Assembly: GCA_016190445.1 (NCBI GenBank)
Contig: JACPQL010000005.1
Span: 30,733 to 94,732 of the forward strand
Direction: 5' to 3'
Source of the DNA: Chloroflexota bacterium
GTDB taxonomy: Bacteria > Chloroflexota > Dehalococcoidia > Lucifugimonadales > JACPQL01
Length of the DNA: 64,000 bases
Of this stretch, positions 25,928 to 36,976 are shown one piece after another. A program made the position numbers and the translations under genes. Below the pieces are notes generated by a model. It was given only the letters and a program-made list of their open reading frames with translations, had not been told where the DNA came from and did no database searches. Position 1 is the stretch's first letter; the number at the start of each line of letters is the position of its first letter.

Positions 25928-26968
25928 TCAGATGATCTCTTTGGTAACCATCCAGGAATCGCCAAAGATGGGGAGGAAGACCGCATGGTAAGGCTCCGGG
26001 CCGCCAGCCACCAGGACCATGATATCCTCCGGCCTCCTGGCCACGTGGACCATGCCGTCCTTGATGACCGGCTCGATCCTCTCGAGGCGCATCAGGTCCG
26101 GGGACAGCCGCGACTCCGGGAAGGCGCTGTGCTCGTACAGGAACCGCTTCACGTCCTGCTTACTCATGCCCTCGCGAATTGCCAGGCTCGCATGGCCCGA
26201 GGTCACGATTATGCCCGGCTCGCCCCGGCCCAGCAGGACGTTGTTCCCAGCCATCTGCCCCATGCCATCGGCCATGTGCATGAGCATGTCCTTCCAGTGG
26301 ACACACGTGGCCGTATGAACATTCAGGGTGCCGCTGGGTGCGAAGACCGTCACAGTGCTCTGCTCAGGCTTGAAGCCGCGCTCCACATGAAGAGGTTCCC
26401 ATGGCGAGTTCTCTTCGTCCTCACCAAAGCAGAAGCTGTACTTGCCAGGAAAGCCGTGGATGGCTTTGTCCACCAGTTCATTCTTGGCCCCACCCACGTT
26501 CAGCAGTATGAGCCGCATGGCCCGACCAATGGTGGCGTTGGCCTGTGCGCCAGGGCCCAGACATCCCCGCCGGCAGTTGATGCTCAGGGTCCCCCGCACG
26601 GGCCCGTTGATGATCACGCCTACGGCACAGGGATTGGTGGTGGCCTGGACCGCATCTATGTTGAACTGGCGCTCCTGGAGGCACCCCACCGCGGCTATCA
26701 GCACCGGCATGTACTCCGGGCGGCATCCGGCCATCACCGCATTTACGGCTATCTTCTCCACCGTGGCCACACCGTTCATGGGCCCCACGATACCCACCGC
26801 CACCTGCGGGTCACGGCCACACGCCTCCACCATGCGCCACACCCGCTCCTCGGTGGGTGGAATCACAGGCAGGCCGTCGCCCCACCCGCGCCGCATCACC
26901 TCCTCGTTGACCCGCTCCAGGGAGTCCTCAAACTCAACGACGTCGGACGCCAGACGTCCTTTGGACAT
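25928..26968 (-). CDS. Uncharacterised protein of the DGLPVIPPT family, copy 2
   Basis: 346 aa from ATG 26968 (MSKGRLASDVVEFED). The track start at 27019 would overlap the CaiB gene, and AGAGGAGAGGTCGGAG precedes the chosen ATG. It is the homologue of 16041-17117, with WGDGLPVIPPT, ATVEKIAVNAVMAGC, QANATIGRAMRLILLNVGG, GFPGKYSFCFGEDEENSPWE and PLHVERG. Conserved Cys, Glu and His residues suggest an enzyme, but I know no function for the family. It lies directly before the LLM gene and after a CaiB gene. Its presence in both selenoprotein clusters is the main clue to its role. Confidence 0.82.
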   Translation of the reverse strand: MSKGRLASDVVEFEDSLERVNEEVMRRGWGDGLPVIPPTEERVWRMVEACGRDPQVAVGIVGPMNGVATVEKIAVNAVMAGCRPEYMPVLIAAVGCLQERQFNIDAVQATTNPCAVGVIINGPVRGTLSINCRRGCLGPGAQANATIGRAMRLILLNVGGAKNELVDKAIHGFPGKYSFCFGEDEENSPWEPLHVERGFKPEQSTVTVFAPSGTLNVHTATCVHWKDMLMHMADGMGQMAGNNVLLGRGEPGIIVTSGHASLAIREGMSKQDVKRFLYEHSAFPESRLSPDLMRLERIEPVIKDGMVHVARRPEDIMVLVAGGPEPYHAVFLPIFGDSWMVTKEII

Positions 26969-27011
26969 CACTCCGACCTCTCCTCTCCCTCTAGCGCCAT
27001 TGTAATGTACA

Positions 27012-28217
27012 TTACGCAATCACACCTCGCGCCGCCATCTCCGCCATCTCCACCGCCGAGTATCCCAGAGAGCCCAACACCTCCCGGGTATGCTCGCCCC
27101 GCCGGGGCGCAAAGCGCCGGAAGCCACCCGGCGTCTCGGAGAGGCGCAGCGGCACACCCACCTGGCGCACCACCCCTGTCTCCGGGTGCTCCACCTCCAC
27201 CACCATGCCCCTGCTGCGCACCTGCGGGTCCTCCATCACCTCCTCCAGTTCGTACACTGGGCTGAAGCAGGTATCCGCCTCCTTGAGCACAGGCATCCAC
27301 TCCTCCAGGGTGCGCGTGCCCAGCACCGTCTGCACGGCCCCGACGGCCTCCTTCTGCCTGCGGCGCACCCCCTCCGGGTCCGGCATATAGGCGTCCATGC
27401 CAAGCGTCTGGATATCCTCGTAGTAGGGTACGTACCGCTCCAGCCCCAGCGCCCGGCAAAGGCGCTCCCAGAACACCACAGTGCCAAAGGAGAAACAGAT
27501 GTACCTGTCGTCTTTGGTCCGGTACACGTGGCTGGGACGCCGCCCCCGCACCGGCTTCATCCCGTCGGAGAGGAAGAGTGGCCAGTGACGGGTCCCCATC
27601 CAGTAGACCATGGTGTCGGCGCAGGAGACATCCACAAACTGGCCCCGTCCAGTCTCCTGCCGCACCCGGAGGGCCAGCAACACGCCAATAACCGCGTTCA
27701 TGCCGGCTGCGTAGTCCGCCACGGGCACGGCGGGGATGACGTGGCTGCCGTCGGGGCCGCCGGTGATGCCCAGCACTCCCGATATGGCCAGGTAGTTGGG
27801 GTCGAAGCCTGGCACGTCCCGGTACGGCCCGTCTTGGCCATAGCTGGACACCGAGCAGCACACAATCCTGGGGTTGGTCTCCTTCAGAGTGGGATAGTCT
27901 ATGTCCAGCCGAGCGGTCACGCCTGGCCGGAAGTCGTCCACCACCACGTCGGCTACGCGCACCAGGCGGTAGAAGGCCTCCCTGCCGGCGGCGTCCTTCA
28001 AGTTCAGGGCAATGCTGCGCTTGTTGCGCTCCAGAGCGGAGTAGGCCAGGCGGCGGCCCTCGCGTTGGTCTATGATCCCCTTGGGCGCCGACCTGGCGGC
28101 CGGGTCCTCCACCTTGATGACGTCCGCCCCCATGTCCCCCAGCATCACAGTGCAGAAAGGGCCGGGGATAAACCGGGTCAGGTCAATTACAGTCACACCC
28201 TCCAGTGGAGCGGCCAT
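27012..28217 (-). CDS. CaiB/BaiF family III CoA-transferase (catalytic Asp present)
   Basis: 401 aa from ATG 28217 (MAAPLEGVTVIDLTRFIPGP), preceded by AGAGGTAAGCAC. It shows MLGDMGADVIKVEDPA, ERNKRSIALNLKDAAG and the catalytic stretch VADYAAGMNAVIGVLLAL, with Asp 21 residues before TGRGQ. The C-terminus is complete (RRGEHTREVLGSLGYS). No Asp-less partner lies directly beside it, so it may work as the usual homodimer. It is the third gene of the operon that starts with selenoprotein 2 and comes after a dehydratase, which suggests CoA activation of an acid early in the pathway. Confidence 0.9.
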   Translation of the reverse strand: MAAPLEGVTVIDLTRFIPGPFCTVMLGDMGADVIKVEDPAARSAPKGIIDQREGRRLAYSALERNKRSIALNLKDAAGREAFYRLVRVADVVVDDFRPGVTARLDIDYPTLKETNPRIVCCSVSSYGQDGPYRDVPGFDPNYLAISGVLGITGGPDGSHVIPAVPVADYAAGMNAVIGVLLALRVRQETGRGQFVDVSCADTMVYWMGTRHWPLFLSDGMKPVRGRRPSHVYRTKDDRYICFSFGTVVFWERLCRALGLERYVPYYEDIQTLGMDAYMPDPEGVRRRQKEAVGAVQTVLGTRTLEEWMPVLKEADTCFSPVYELEEVMEDPQVRSRGMVVEVEHPETGVVRQVGVPLRLSETPGGFRRFAPRRGEHTREVLGSLGYSAVEMAEMAARGVIA

Positions 28218-28249
28218 GTGCTTACCTCTGCGGCCCAGGGCGACGAGCG

Positions 28250-29377
28250 CTAGAACGGGGCAGGATGCCTGGTGGGCAGGACAACCGTGGCCTTGCCGGT
28301 GGCGGTGCTCTCCTTGCGCTGGTTCTCGGCCCAGACATCAATATCCACCAGGTGGTTCTCGCCCTCCTGGCGCTTGCCGGTCACCCTGCCTCGGACCCAG
28401 GTAGTGTCTCCTATGTAGTTGAAGCGACGCAACTCAACGTAGAGCCGCTTCAGAAAGCCGTCGTCTCCCATCCAGTTGGTGAGCAGGTGGCCCACCCAGC
28501 AGCAGCGCTGGCAGCCGTAGTCGTAGGCCCCCGGCAGGCCAGCGCTGGAGGCAGCGTCCTGGACATCGTGCACCCGGATGATGGCCTCGCGCGCCCCTGT
28601 AGTGGGGTCCTGCCAGCCCCAGGAGGGGTGCCGCATTATCTCCCTTAGCTGAAGGCCATGGGAGATGCCCCCGATGCACCCCGCCACGAAGGCGTACAGG
28701 TCGCCGTGACTCAGCGGCCCCTTCACCACCGGCCTAAGCTCCTCACCCACCTGCACATCATCCCAGAAGCGGGGGTTGCTGCCCCGTATCTCCTCGGAGA
28801 GAACGGCCTCCTCAATGGCCTTCTGTTCCTCTCGGGTGTACTGGTACGGCTCATACTTGTACTTGCCCCGCTCGCGGGCGCCGCCGCGCTCCGCCCGCAC
28901 CTGCCACCCCTTGCCCCTGGCCACCACCTCACCCCGCTGGTTGCGGTACGTGGCCACGCTGTACACAATGGCGATGCGCCCGGCGAAGCGGCCCTCCTTC
29001 TCCTGCACGTCCGTGAACTGCTCCTGGACGTTGATGCGGTCCCCCTCTCGGATTGTCTGGTACCACTCCCAGTCGTTCCCGGCGTGAAAGCCGTGCACCC
29101 CAGGGAGACCCCCCACCCTACCCGAGACCCAGTACACGCTGTAGAGGAAGGTGGGCGGGGCGATTATAGTCCCGTGCCTGGTGCCGCGGGCGTACTCCTC
29201 GTCCCAGTAGAGGGGGTTGGAGTCGCCGACGCCCTGGCAGAAGTGCCGGACGGCGTCCCGGCAGGCGAACTCGTTGAACACACCCACCCCGTACTGGCTG
29301 AGGCGGTTGTACCTGCCTATCTGCGCCCGAAGCTCTGCCAACCCCTCATCGGTTATCCTCGCCTGTTCCAGAACCAT
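28250..29377 (-). CDS. MaoC-like double-hotdog dehydratase/hydratase, copy 2
   Basis: 375 aa from ATG 29377 (MVLEQARITDEGLAELRAQI). The track start is rejected because AAGGAGAAGAGGGC directly precedes this ATG. It shares the plan of 23838-24950: RHFCQGVGDSNPLYWDEEYA, IIAPPTFLYSVYWVSGRVGG, WDDVQVGEELRPVVKGPLS and FNYIGDTTWVRGRVTGK. The two paralogues presumably act on related or successive enoyl-CoA substrates. It lies between selenoprotein 2, 156 bp upstream, and a CaiB gene 32 bp downstream. Confidence 0.85.
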   Translation of the reverse strand: MVLEQARITDEGLAELRAQIGRYNRLSQYGVGVFNEFACRDAVRHFCQGVGDSNPLYWDEEYARGTRHGTIIAPPTFLYSVYWVSGRVGGLPGVHGFHAGNDWEWYQTIREGDRINVQEQFTDVQEKEGRFAGRIAIVYSVATYRNQRGEVVARGKGWQVRAERGGARERGKYKYEPYQYTREEQKAIEEAVLSEEIRGSNPRFWDDVQVGEELRPVVKGPLSHGDLYAFVAGCIGGISHGLQLREIMRHPSWGWQDPTTGAREAIIRVHDVQDAASSAGLPGAYDYGCQRCCWVGHLLTNWMGDDGFLKRLYVELRRFNYIGDTTWVRGRVTGKRQEGENHLVDIDVWAENQRKESTATGKATVVLPTRHPAPF

Positions 29378-29533
29378 GCCCTCTTCTCCTTGCCACTGGC
29401 GTACCGTCATACTGGTGATACACACCCATGCCGATCCTTCCAAAGTGGAAGGAGAAAAACGAGATGCCTGCCAGCCTCTTGTCTGTGCGCCGATAAGGGC
29501 CATCTGGAGCCTGGAGTCCACACCCCGGAACTC

Positions 29534-30073
29534 CTACGGCTCTCGCCTGGTCAGCTTCTCCACCATGGAGTCGAAGGTGCGCTCCGCCAGGGCGCGGACC
29601 TCCTCATCGGTCATCTCCTCCACATTGGAGGGCCACACCACAATGGGGAAATCGCGCTTTCCCCGCGCCCTGGCCACGGAGTTGGCCAAGTTGACAAAAC
29701 GCTCCGTCACCAGCGCCACCGAGGGAACACCCCGCTCATCCAGGCTTATCGCGTCGTGGACACTCCACGTTGTGCAGGACCCTCAGTGTCCCAGGCCCAC
29801 GATGGCGGCGTCGCCCTTCTTGGCCATCTCCTCCAGGAGCTCCGCAGGGGCGGGTCCCGATGCATTGGTGTGAAGCGCCTTTATGACGCTTCCCGCCTCA
29901 TGCTTGGAAACGGCCACCTCTTCGAGGCGCTCCATGCCGATGAGAAAGCTACGCCAGCCGTTGCTCATGATGCCCAGCGTCTTGCCACTCAGGGAATCCA
30001 GGCGCTCCGCGTTCCCATCCCTGCGGTCCTGGGGAATGCCCACAGGACTGAGTATGCGTATGGTCTGTGCCAT
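29534..30073 (-). CDS. UGSC family selenoprotein, copy 2 (in-frame TGA at 29783-29785 read as selenocysteine)
   Basis: 179 aa when the TGA is read through; the track splits it into 29783-30073 and 29534-29719. ATG 30073 follows GGGGAGGTATCCGCCT. The product reads AAIVGLGH-U-GSCTTWSVHDA at the TGA, with homology to copy 1 before it (PAPAELLEEM) and after it (LDERGVPSV, FVNLANSVARARG). A perfect 6-bp hairpin lies at 29755-29769. The frame is open on both sides, so a nonsense mutation is unlikely. It is the first gene of the long catabolic operon, behind a strong promoter, which suggests that it is central to the pathway. A selenol-dependent reduction is an inference from the U-G-S-C motif and its likeness to the GrdB Sec segment. 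Confidence 0.88.
29755..29769 (-). promoter_or_regulatory. SECIS-like hairpin downstream of UGA, selenoprotein 2
   Basis: Read on the minus strand: CGTGGA, GTG loop, TCCACG. The stem is a perfect 6 bp, and the loop Gs lie about 20 nt after the UGA, the same distance as in the other UGSC gene. The stem sequence differs between the copies while the position is kept, which argues for selection on structure. Confidence 0.75.
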
Positions 30074-30131
30074 AGGCGGATACCTCCCCCCGGCCCTTGA
30101 CGGCCCTATTCAAACACACAAGGCGAGCTCG

Positions 30132-30160
30132 ATGCTAGCATGGGGCACAGCTAGTGTCAA
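30132..30160 (-). promoter_or_regulatory. Sigma-70 promoter of the selenoprotein-2 catabolic operon
   Basis: On the minus strand: consensus TTGACA (30155-30160), 17-bp spacer, TAGCAT (30132-30137). It lies about 60 bp before the selenoprotein ATG at 30073, and the -35 overlaps the stop codon of the upstream gene (30157). Confidence 0.72.
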
Positions 30161-30867
30161 CGCGAGGGGAAACGGCTGGGAAGGCGCCCCAGGCGCTGAA
30201 GCTGGAGCAGGCCCTTGCGAGTGTCGCTGGCTACCCGGGCCCCGTCCCAGAGCCGGAGCCTTAGCTTGAACAGCCAGTAGGTGAACTCCTTGCGCTGATT
30301 CAGGGTCATGGAGTGGCCCACCCGCCGGCCACGCTCGGCGCAGAACTCTCGAAACAACTCCTTCTGGCTGCGCCTGTAGATCCGGCCATAGGCCAGGTCC
30401 TCCAGCCCTGGGGGAATCTCCAGGCCACGGGCGCAGAACTCCTTCGCCACCTCCCCCTCCACTGCAAGAATGAGGGCCTCCTCCACCTCCACGCCGTAGT
30501 AGAAGTTGACGTGGGCGCGATACTTGTCCGACCCTACCGCCTGGCGGAACTGTCGCTCGTCCAGGCCGCCGGGTAGCTCCCCACAGAAGAGGAGGTGCTC
30601 CAGCTCCTCTCGAGGTATGACCCCATTCACCTCCAGGCACAGCCGCTCCGCCAGCGCCAGCCAGTCGAATGCCTCTCCTTGCAGCAGGTAGCGGATGTGG
30701 CGGCCCTGGAACTCCTCCTCCGGGGCCGTCCACGTGGCCACCGCCTCCAGAAGCGCCTGGCCCCAGGGGCGGCCCTCCTCCACACTACGTACAAAGTGGC
30801 GAACGACCTCCTGACCCTCCTCGGGCAGAGAGCCACACGTAGCGTGATGACCATCCTGAAAGTCCAT
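30157..30867 (-). CDS. Hypothetical protein downstream of polX
   Basis: 236 aa from ATG 30867 (MDFQDGHHATCGSLPEEGQE); the track start is a few codons upstream, inside the intergenic gap. The protein is soluble, rich in charged residues and helical, with no signal peptide or membrane helix. The tail (MTLNQRKEFTYWLFKLRLRL) is basic and may contact nucleic acid. I do not recognise a family. It lies 44 bp after polX in the same orientation, so the two are probably cotranscribed. Its stop codon overlaps the -35 of the next promoter. Confidence 0.7.
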   Translation of the reverse strand: MDFQDGHHATCGSLPEEGQEVVRHFVRSVEEGRPWGQALLEAVATWTAPEEEFQGRHIRYLLQGEAFDWLALAERLCLEVNGVIPREELEHLLFCGELPGGLDERQFRQAVGSDKYRAHVNFYYGVEVEEALILAVEGEVAKEFCARGLEIPPGLEDLAYGRIYRRSQKELFREFCAERGRRVGHSMTLNQRKEFTYWLFKLRLRLWDGARVASDTRKGLLQLQRLGRLPSRFPSR

Positions 30868-30911
30868 AGCCCTCACACCAGCCACCAACAGGGATCCCCT
30901 TTGCCAGTATA

Positions 30912-32660
30912 TCAAACGGCGCTGGCAGCGGCCCGCTTTCTGCCGAGGCCACGCAGGAACTCTTCACGTGGCAGTGTATTGAGAATGTCGCGTGCCTGAC
31001 ACCAGGCACGACGCGCCACGTGCACCCCAAAACGCATGTTCGCCAGATGGCCCGTCGCATGGGCGTCAGTGCTGATGAGCAGAGGCGCCCCCAGTTCCCG
31101 GGCACGCATGGCGTGCAGGTCTTTCAGGTCCAGACGCTCCGGCGAGCTGTTCACCTCCAGGACAGTCCCCGTCTCCGCTGCGGCCCGGAAGAGCGCCTCC
31201 CAGTCGGCGTCAATGGGGTCCCGGCTGCCCAGCAGGCGGGTGCTGGGGTGGCCAATGACGGTGACGTACTTGTTGCGCATAGCCCGGATGATGCGCTCCG
31301 TCATCTTATCGGCAGGCTGGGCCATGGAGGAGTGCACCGAGGCCACCACCACATCCAGCTCAGCCAGCAACTCATCGGGGTAGTCCAGGGAGCCGTCAGC
31401 CCGGATGTCCACCTCCGAGCCGCACAGCACCCTCATGCCATTGAACCTGCCGTCCAGAGAGCGGAGCAGGCGCACCTGCTCCCGGAGGCGCTCTGGACTC
31501 AGGCCGTTGGCTATCCCCCTGCCCGCCGAGTGGTCCGTGATGGCCACGTACTGGTAGCCACGGGCCGCCGCCGCCTGTAGCATCACCTCCAGGGGCTGAC
31601 GGCCATCGCTCCAGTCAGTATGGACGTGCAGGTCGCCCCGGATGTCGTCCTCGGTCACCAGAGGAGGCAGCGCGCCCCTCGCCGCCAGCTCGATCTCAGC
31701 CCCACCCTCCCGGAGCTCCGGCGGGATGTACTGGAGCCCCAGACGGCTGTAGAAGGCCTCCTCGTCGGAGAACTGCTCCACCTCACCCGTGTCCACGTGT
31801 TTGATACCGTACTCGCTGAGGGAGAGGCCCATGCGGTTGGCGTAGTCACGCAGCCGGATGTTGTGCTGCTGGCTGCCGGTGAAGTACTGGAGGAGGGAGC
31901 CATAGGCCTCCTCGGGCACGAAGCGCAGGTCAATCTGCACCCCCGCCTGAACGTAGACGCTGGCCTTCTTGGGGCCGTGGGCCAGCACCTCCACCACCAT
32001 AGGCAGCTTGACTAAGGCGTCAATCACCTGCTCCGGGTCGCAGGCGGTGCCCATGATGTCTATATCACCCACCGTCTCCCGCCAGCGGCGCAAGCTGCCC
32101 GCGGCGTTGATGTGGCCTATGCCTGGGCAGCGCTGCCTCAGCTCCGCCATGACCTCTTCAGCCAGAGGGAGGGCCCTGCCCACGAGGATGCGGTCCTCCT
32201 TGGAGCGGAGGGAGCGGATGTGGCGCAGGATGTTCTCGGCGGACTTCTGCCCCAGGCGGGGGAGCTCCGCCAGGCGGCCATCCTGGGCGGCCTTCTCCAG
32301 CGCCTCCACCGTGCTGATGCCCAAGTCCTGGCAGATGCGCATGGCCGTCTTGGGGCCGACACCCGGCACGTCCATGAGCTTGAGCAGCCCGTCAGGGAAC
32401 TCGGACTTTAGCCCTTCGTAGTACTGGAGACGGCCCGTAGAGAGCAGCTCCTGGACCTTCTTGGAGATGGCCTCGCCTATGCCCGGAAGCTCTCGCAGCT
32501 CCTTCCCCTCCTGCACATACCGGGCAAGCTCCACCGGCAGGTGCTCGATGGTGCGTGCCGCCCGCTGGTAGGCACGTATCTTGAAGACGGACTCGCCCTT
32601 CAGCTCCAGCAGGCCAGCTATGTTCTCAAAGACCTCCGCAATCTGCGCGTTGTTCATCAT
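30912..32660 (-). CDS. polX: DNA polymerase/3'-5' exonuclease PolX
   Basis: 582 aa from ATG 32660; a GTG two codons earlier and an ATG one codon later are alternatives. The order is the helix-hairpin-helix 8-kDa domain (ELPGIGEAISKKVQEL, DVPGVGPKTAMRI), the family X nucleotidyltransferase palm (AAGSLRRWRETVGDIDIMGT, with its metal-binding DxD, then DLRFVPEEAYGSLLQYFTGS), and the PHP exonuclease domain from about residue 345 (GDLHVHTDWSDG, AITDHS, GSEVDI, VIGHPSTR, STDAHA). This is the full bacterial PolX plan. It fills short gaps in base-excision and related DNA repair. All expected metal ligands are visible. Confidence 0.95.
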   Translation of the reverse strand: MMNNAQIAEVFENIAGLLELKGESVFKIRAYQRAARTIEHLPVELARYVQEGKELRELPGIGEAISKKVQELLSTGRLQYYEGLKSEFPDGLLKLMDVPGVGPKTAMRICQDLGISTVEALEKAAQDGRLAELPRLGQKSAENILRHIRSLRSKEDRILVGRALPLAEEVMAELRQRCPGIGHINAAGSLRRWRETVGDIDIMGTACDPEQVIDALVKLPMVVEVLAHGPKKASVYVQAGVQIDLRFVPEEAYGSLLQYFTGSQQHNIRLRDYANRMGLSLSEYGIKHVDTGEVEQFSDEEAFYSRLGLQYIPPELREGGAEIELAARGALPPLVTEDDIRGDLHVHTDWSDGRQPLEVMLQAAAARGYQYVAITDHSAGRGIANGLSPERLREQVRLLRSLDGRFNGMRVLCGSEVDIRADGSLDYPDELLAELDVVVASVHSSMAQPADKMTERIIRAMRNKYVTVIGHPSTRLLGSRDPIDADWEALFRAAAETGTVLEVNSSPERLDLKDLHAMRARELGAPLLISTDAHATGHLANMRFGVHVARRAWCQARDILNTLPREEFLRGLGRKRAAASAV

Positions 32661-32681
32661 GGCCACCGCCCCCGAAATCCC

Positions 32682-33059
32682 TTAGCCCACCACACGCAGC
32701 CTCACCGGAAAGTGGGGGCTGCCCCGGTACCAGGTGTTCACCGTCCTGGCCCCGTACTTTCGGCGAAAAAGCCCCATGACGAAGGCATCGGCGGCCTCAG
32801 GCGCATCAAAGGGCGTGGCCTCCACGGCGATGTCCCGGTCCTTCACCCGCAGACTCGCCGAGGGACGGGCCCGGAGATTGCGGTACCAGTCGGTGGGCCT
32901 GCCCTGGCTGGAGACGCCGCTGAGGAAGTAGACGTGGCCGTCCTGGTAGGCGAACCAGAGCTCCACAGTGTGCGGCCCTCCGGTGACGCGCCCCGTGGTG
33001 GTGAGGTCCAGCTCCCTGGCCTCACGGAGCACGGCCTCCAGGTCGCCTGCTAGCGCCAT
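32682..33059 (-). CDS. PNPOx-like split-barrel protein (flavin/F420 type)
   Basis: 125 aa from ATG 33059 (MALAGDLEAVLREARELDLT). The stretch TTTGRVTGGPHTVELWFAYQDGHVYFLSG, followed by TDWYRNLRARPSASLRV, is typical of the pyridoxamine phosphate oxidase-like or deazaflavin-dependent nitroreductase fold, where the basic tail of the barrel binds FMN or F420. The length suits a single-domain member. The substrate is unknown. It is placed between secA and polX on the same strand, 11 bp after the secA stop, and may be carried on the secA transcript. Confidence 0.75.
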   Translation of the reverse strand: MALAGDLEAVLREARELDLTTTGRVTGGPHTVELWFAYQDGHVYFLSGVSSQGRPTDWYRNLRARPSASLRVKDRDIAVEATPFDAPEAADAFVMGLFRRKYGARTVNTWYRGSPHFPVRLRVVG

Positions 33060-33070
33060 GGCCTTCCCCC

Positions 33071-35740
<2,670 letters not shown>

Positions 35741-35867
35741 GAAGTATCACTTCCTCTGCCTGAGACCGGGGCAAAGAGACATACCTTACCTATTGTACCG
35801 CACCCGTCACGCACTGACGAAGACAGAAAGAGAGGGGGTGGACCTCCGCGAGCAGGGCCATAGGGCC

Positions 35868-36815
35868 CTATTCGAACATGGCGCCCACAGAGAGGCCGTT
35901 GTGAATGCGGTGAATGGCCTCCCCCAGGAGGTCCGCCACCGAGAGGACGGTGATGCGCTTGTTGCACTTCTCAGGAGGCACCGGAATGCTGTCGGTGACT
36001 ACCAACTCCTGAAGGATACTCTTCCCCACCCGCTGAGCCGCCTGCCCTGAGAGCACCGCGTGGGTGGCGCAGGCGTACACCCCCAGTGCTCCTCGCTCAT
36101 TGACGGCGTTCGCCGCGGCCACCATGGAGCCGCCAGTGTCCACCTCGTCGTCCACCAGGATGACGGTGCGGCCCGCCACGTCGCCTATGACGTTCAGGCT
36201 CTCTGTCCGCTCCAGGTTGCCGATACGCCTTTTTTCGATGATGGCCAGAGGGACGCCCAGGCGGGAGGCGAAGTCCCGCGCGCGCTTGCTTATGCCAATG
36301 TCCACGGCCACCACCACCGGGCTGGGAAGCTCCTTCTCCACAAAATAGCGGGTGAGGATGGGCAGGGCCGTAAGCTCGTCCACAGGTATGTTGAAGAAGC
36401 CCTGGATCTGCCCCGCGTGGAGGTCCAGGGTCAGGACCCGGTCTGCCCCGGCCACGGTGAGCAGATCAGCCACCAGCCTGGCCGTGATGGGCACCCTGGG
36501 CTGGTCTTTCTTGTCGGTGCGGCCGTAGCCGTAATGGGGGATCACCGCCGTGACGCGCCCCGCGGAGGCGCGCCTGGCGGCATCAATCATGATCAACAGC
36601 TCCATGAGGTTGTCATTCACGGGGACGCATACAGGTTGGACCAGGAAGACATCCCGCTGGCGGACGTTCTCCAAGATGCGCACGAAGGTGTTATCGTTGC
36701 TGAACTTGAACACCTCCACCTTCCCGATAGGGATGCCCAGGTACTGACATACCGCGCTGGCCAGCTCAGGGTTAGCGTTGCCAGTGAATACCTTCAACTC
36801 TTCGTAGAGCGCCAT
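35868..36815 (-). CDS. prs: Ribose-phosphate pyrophosphokinase
   Basis: 315 aa from ATG 36815 (MALYEELKVFTGNANPELAS). It is the class I PRPP synthetase: FSNDNTFVRILENVRQRDVF, PHYGYGRTDKKDQPRVPITA (the flexible ATP loop), DLHAGQIQGFFNIPVDEL, and the PRPP-binding loop VILVDDEVDTGGSM. It makes PRPP from ribose 5-phosphate and ATP for nucleotide, His and Trp synthesis. It is a single gene with an extended -10 promoter upstream and the divergent ROK kinase beyond. Confidence 0.97.
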   Translation of the reverse strand: MALYEELKVFTGNANPELASAVCQYLGIPIGKVEVFKFSNDNTFVRILENVRQRDVFLVQPVCVPVNDNLMELLIMIDAARRASAGRVTAVIPHYGYGRTDKKDQPRVPITARLVADLLTVAGADRVLTLDLHAGQIQGFFNIPVDELTALPILTRYFVEKELPSPVVVAVDIGISKRARDFASRLGVPLAIIEKRRIGNLERTESLNVIGDVAGRTVILVDDEVDTGGSMVAAANAVNERGALGVYACATHAVLSGQAAQRVGKSILQELVVTDSIPVPPEKCNKRITVLSVADLLGEAIHRIHNGLSVGAMFE

Positions 36816-36850
36816 GTAGCCCCCCGCAAGAGCCCGGAGTACCCAGGCGG

Positions 36851-36859
36851 ATTATAGCA
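36851..36859 (-). promoter_or_regulatory. Extended -10 promoter of prs
   Basis: The minus strand reads TGCTATAAT, a perfect -10 with the TG extension and no recognisable -35, about 40 bp before the prs ATG. Confidence 0.5.
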
Positions 36860-36894
36860 CAGGTGTAAGAACGGGCTGCGTCCCTAACGGGCCC

Positions 36895-36923
36895 TGGAAA
36901 TTGGGGCCCACCGAACGTACAAT
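36895..36923 (+). promoter_or_regulatory. Candidate promoter of the ROK kinase gene
   Basis: TGGAAA (36895-36900), 17-bp spacer, TACAAT (36918-36923), with the TTG start at 36977 following after about 50 bp. Confidence 0.45.
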
Positions 36924-36976
36924 CGCGGCGCAAGTGGCCCTCGAACAGGGCCCATCAGGACCATGGAGGAAAACGA

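Noticed and set aside
25241-27265. 674-aa plus-strand ORF
   Set aside because: Antisense of the LLM and DGLPVIPPT genes, which have clear family motifs and ribosome-binding sites.
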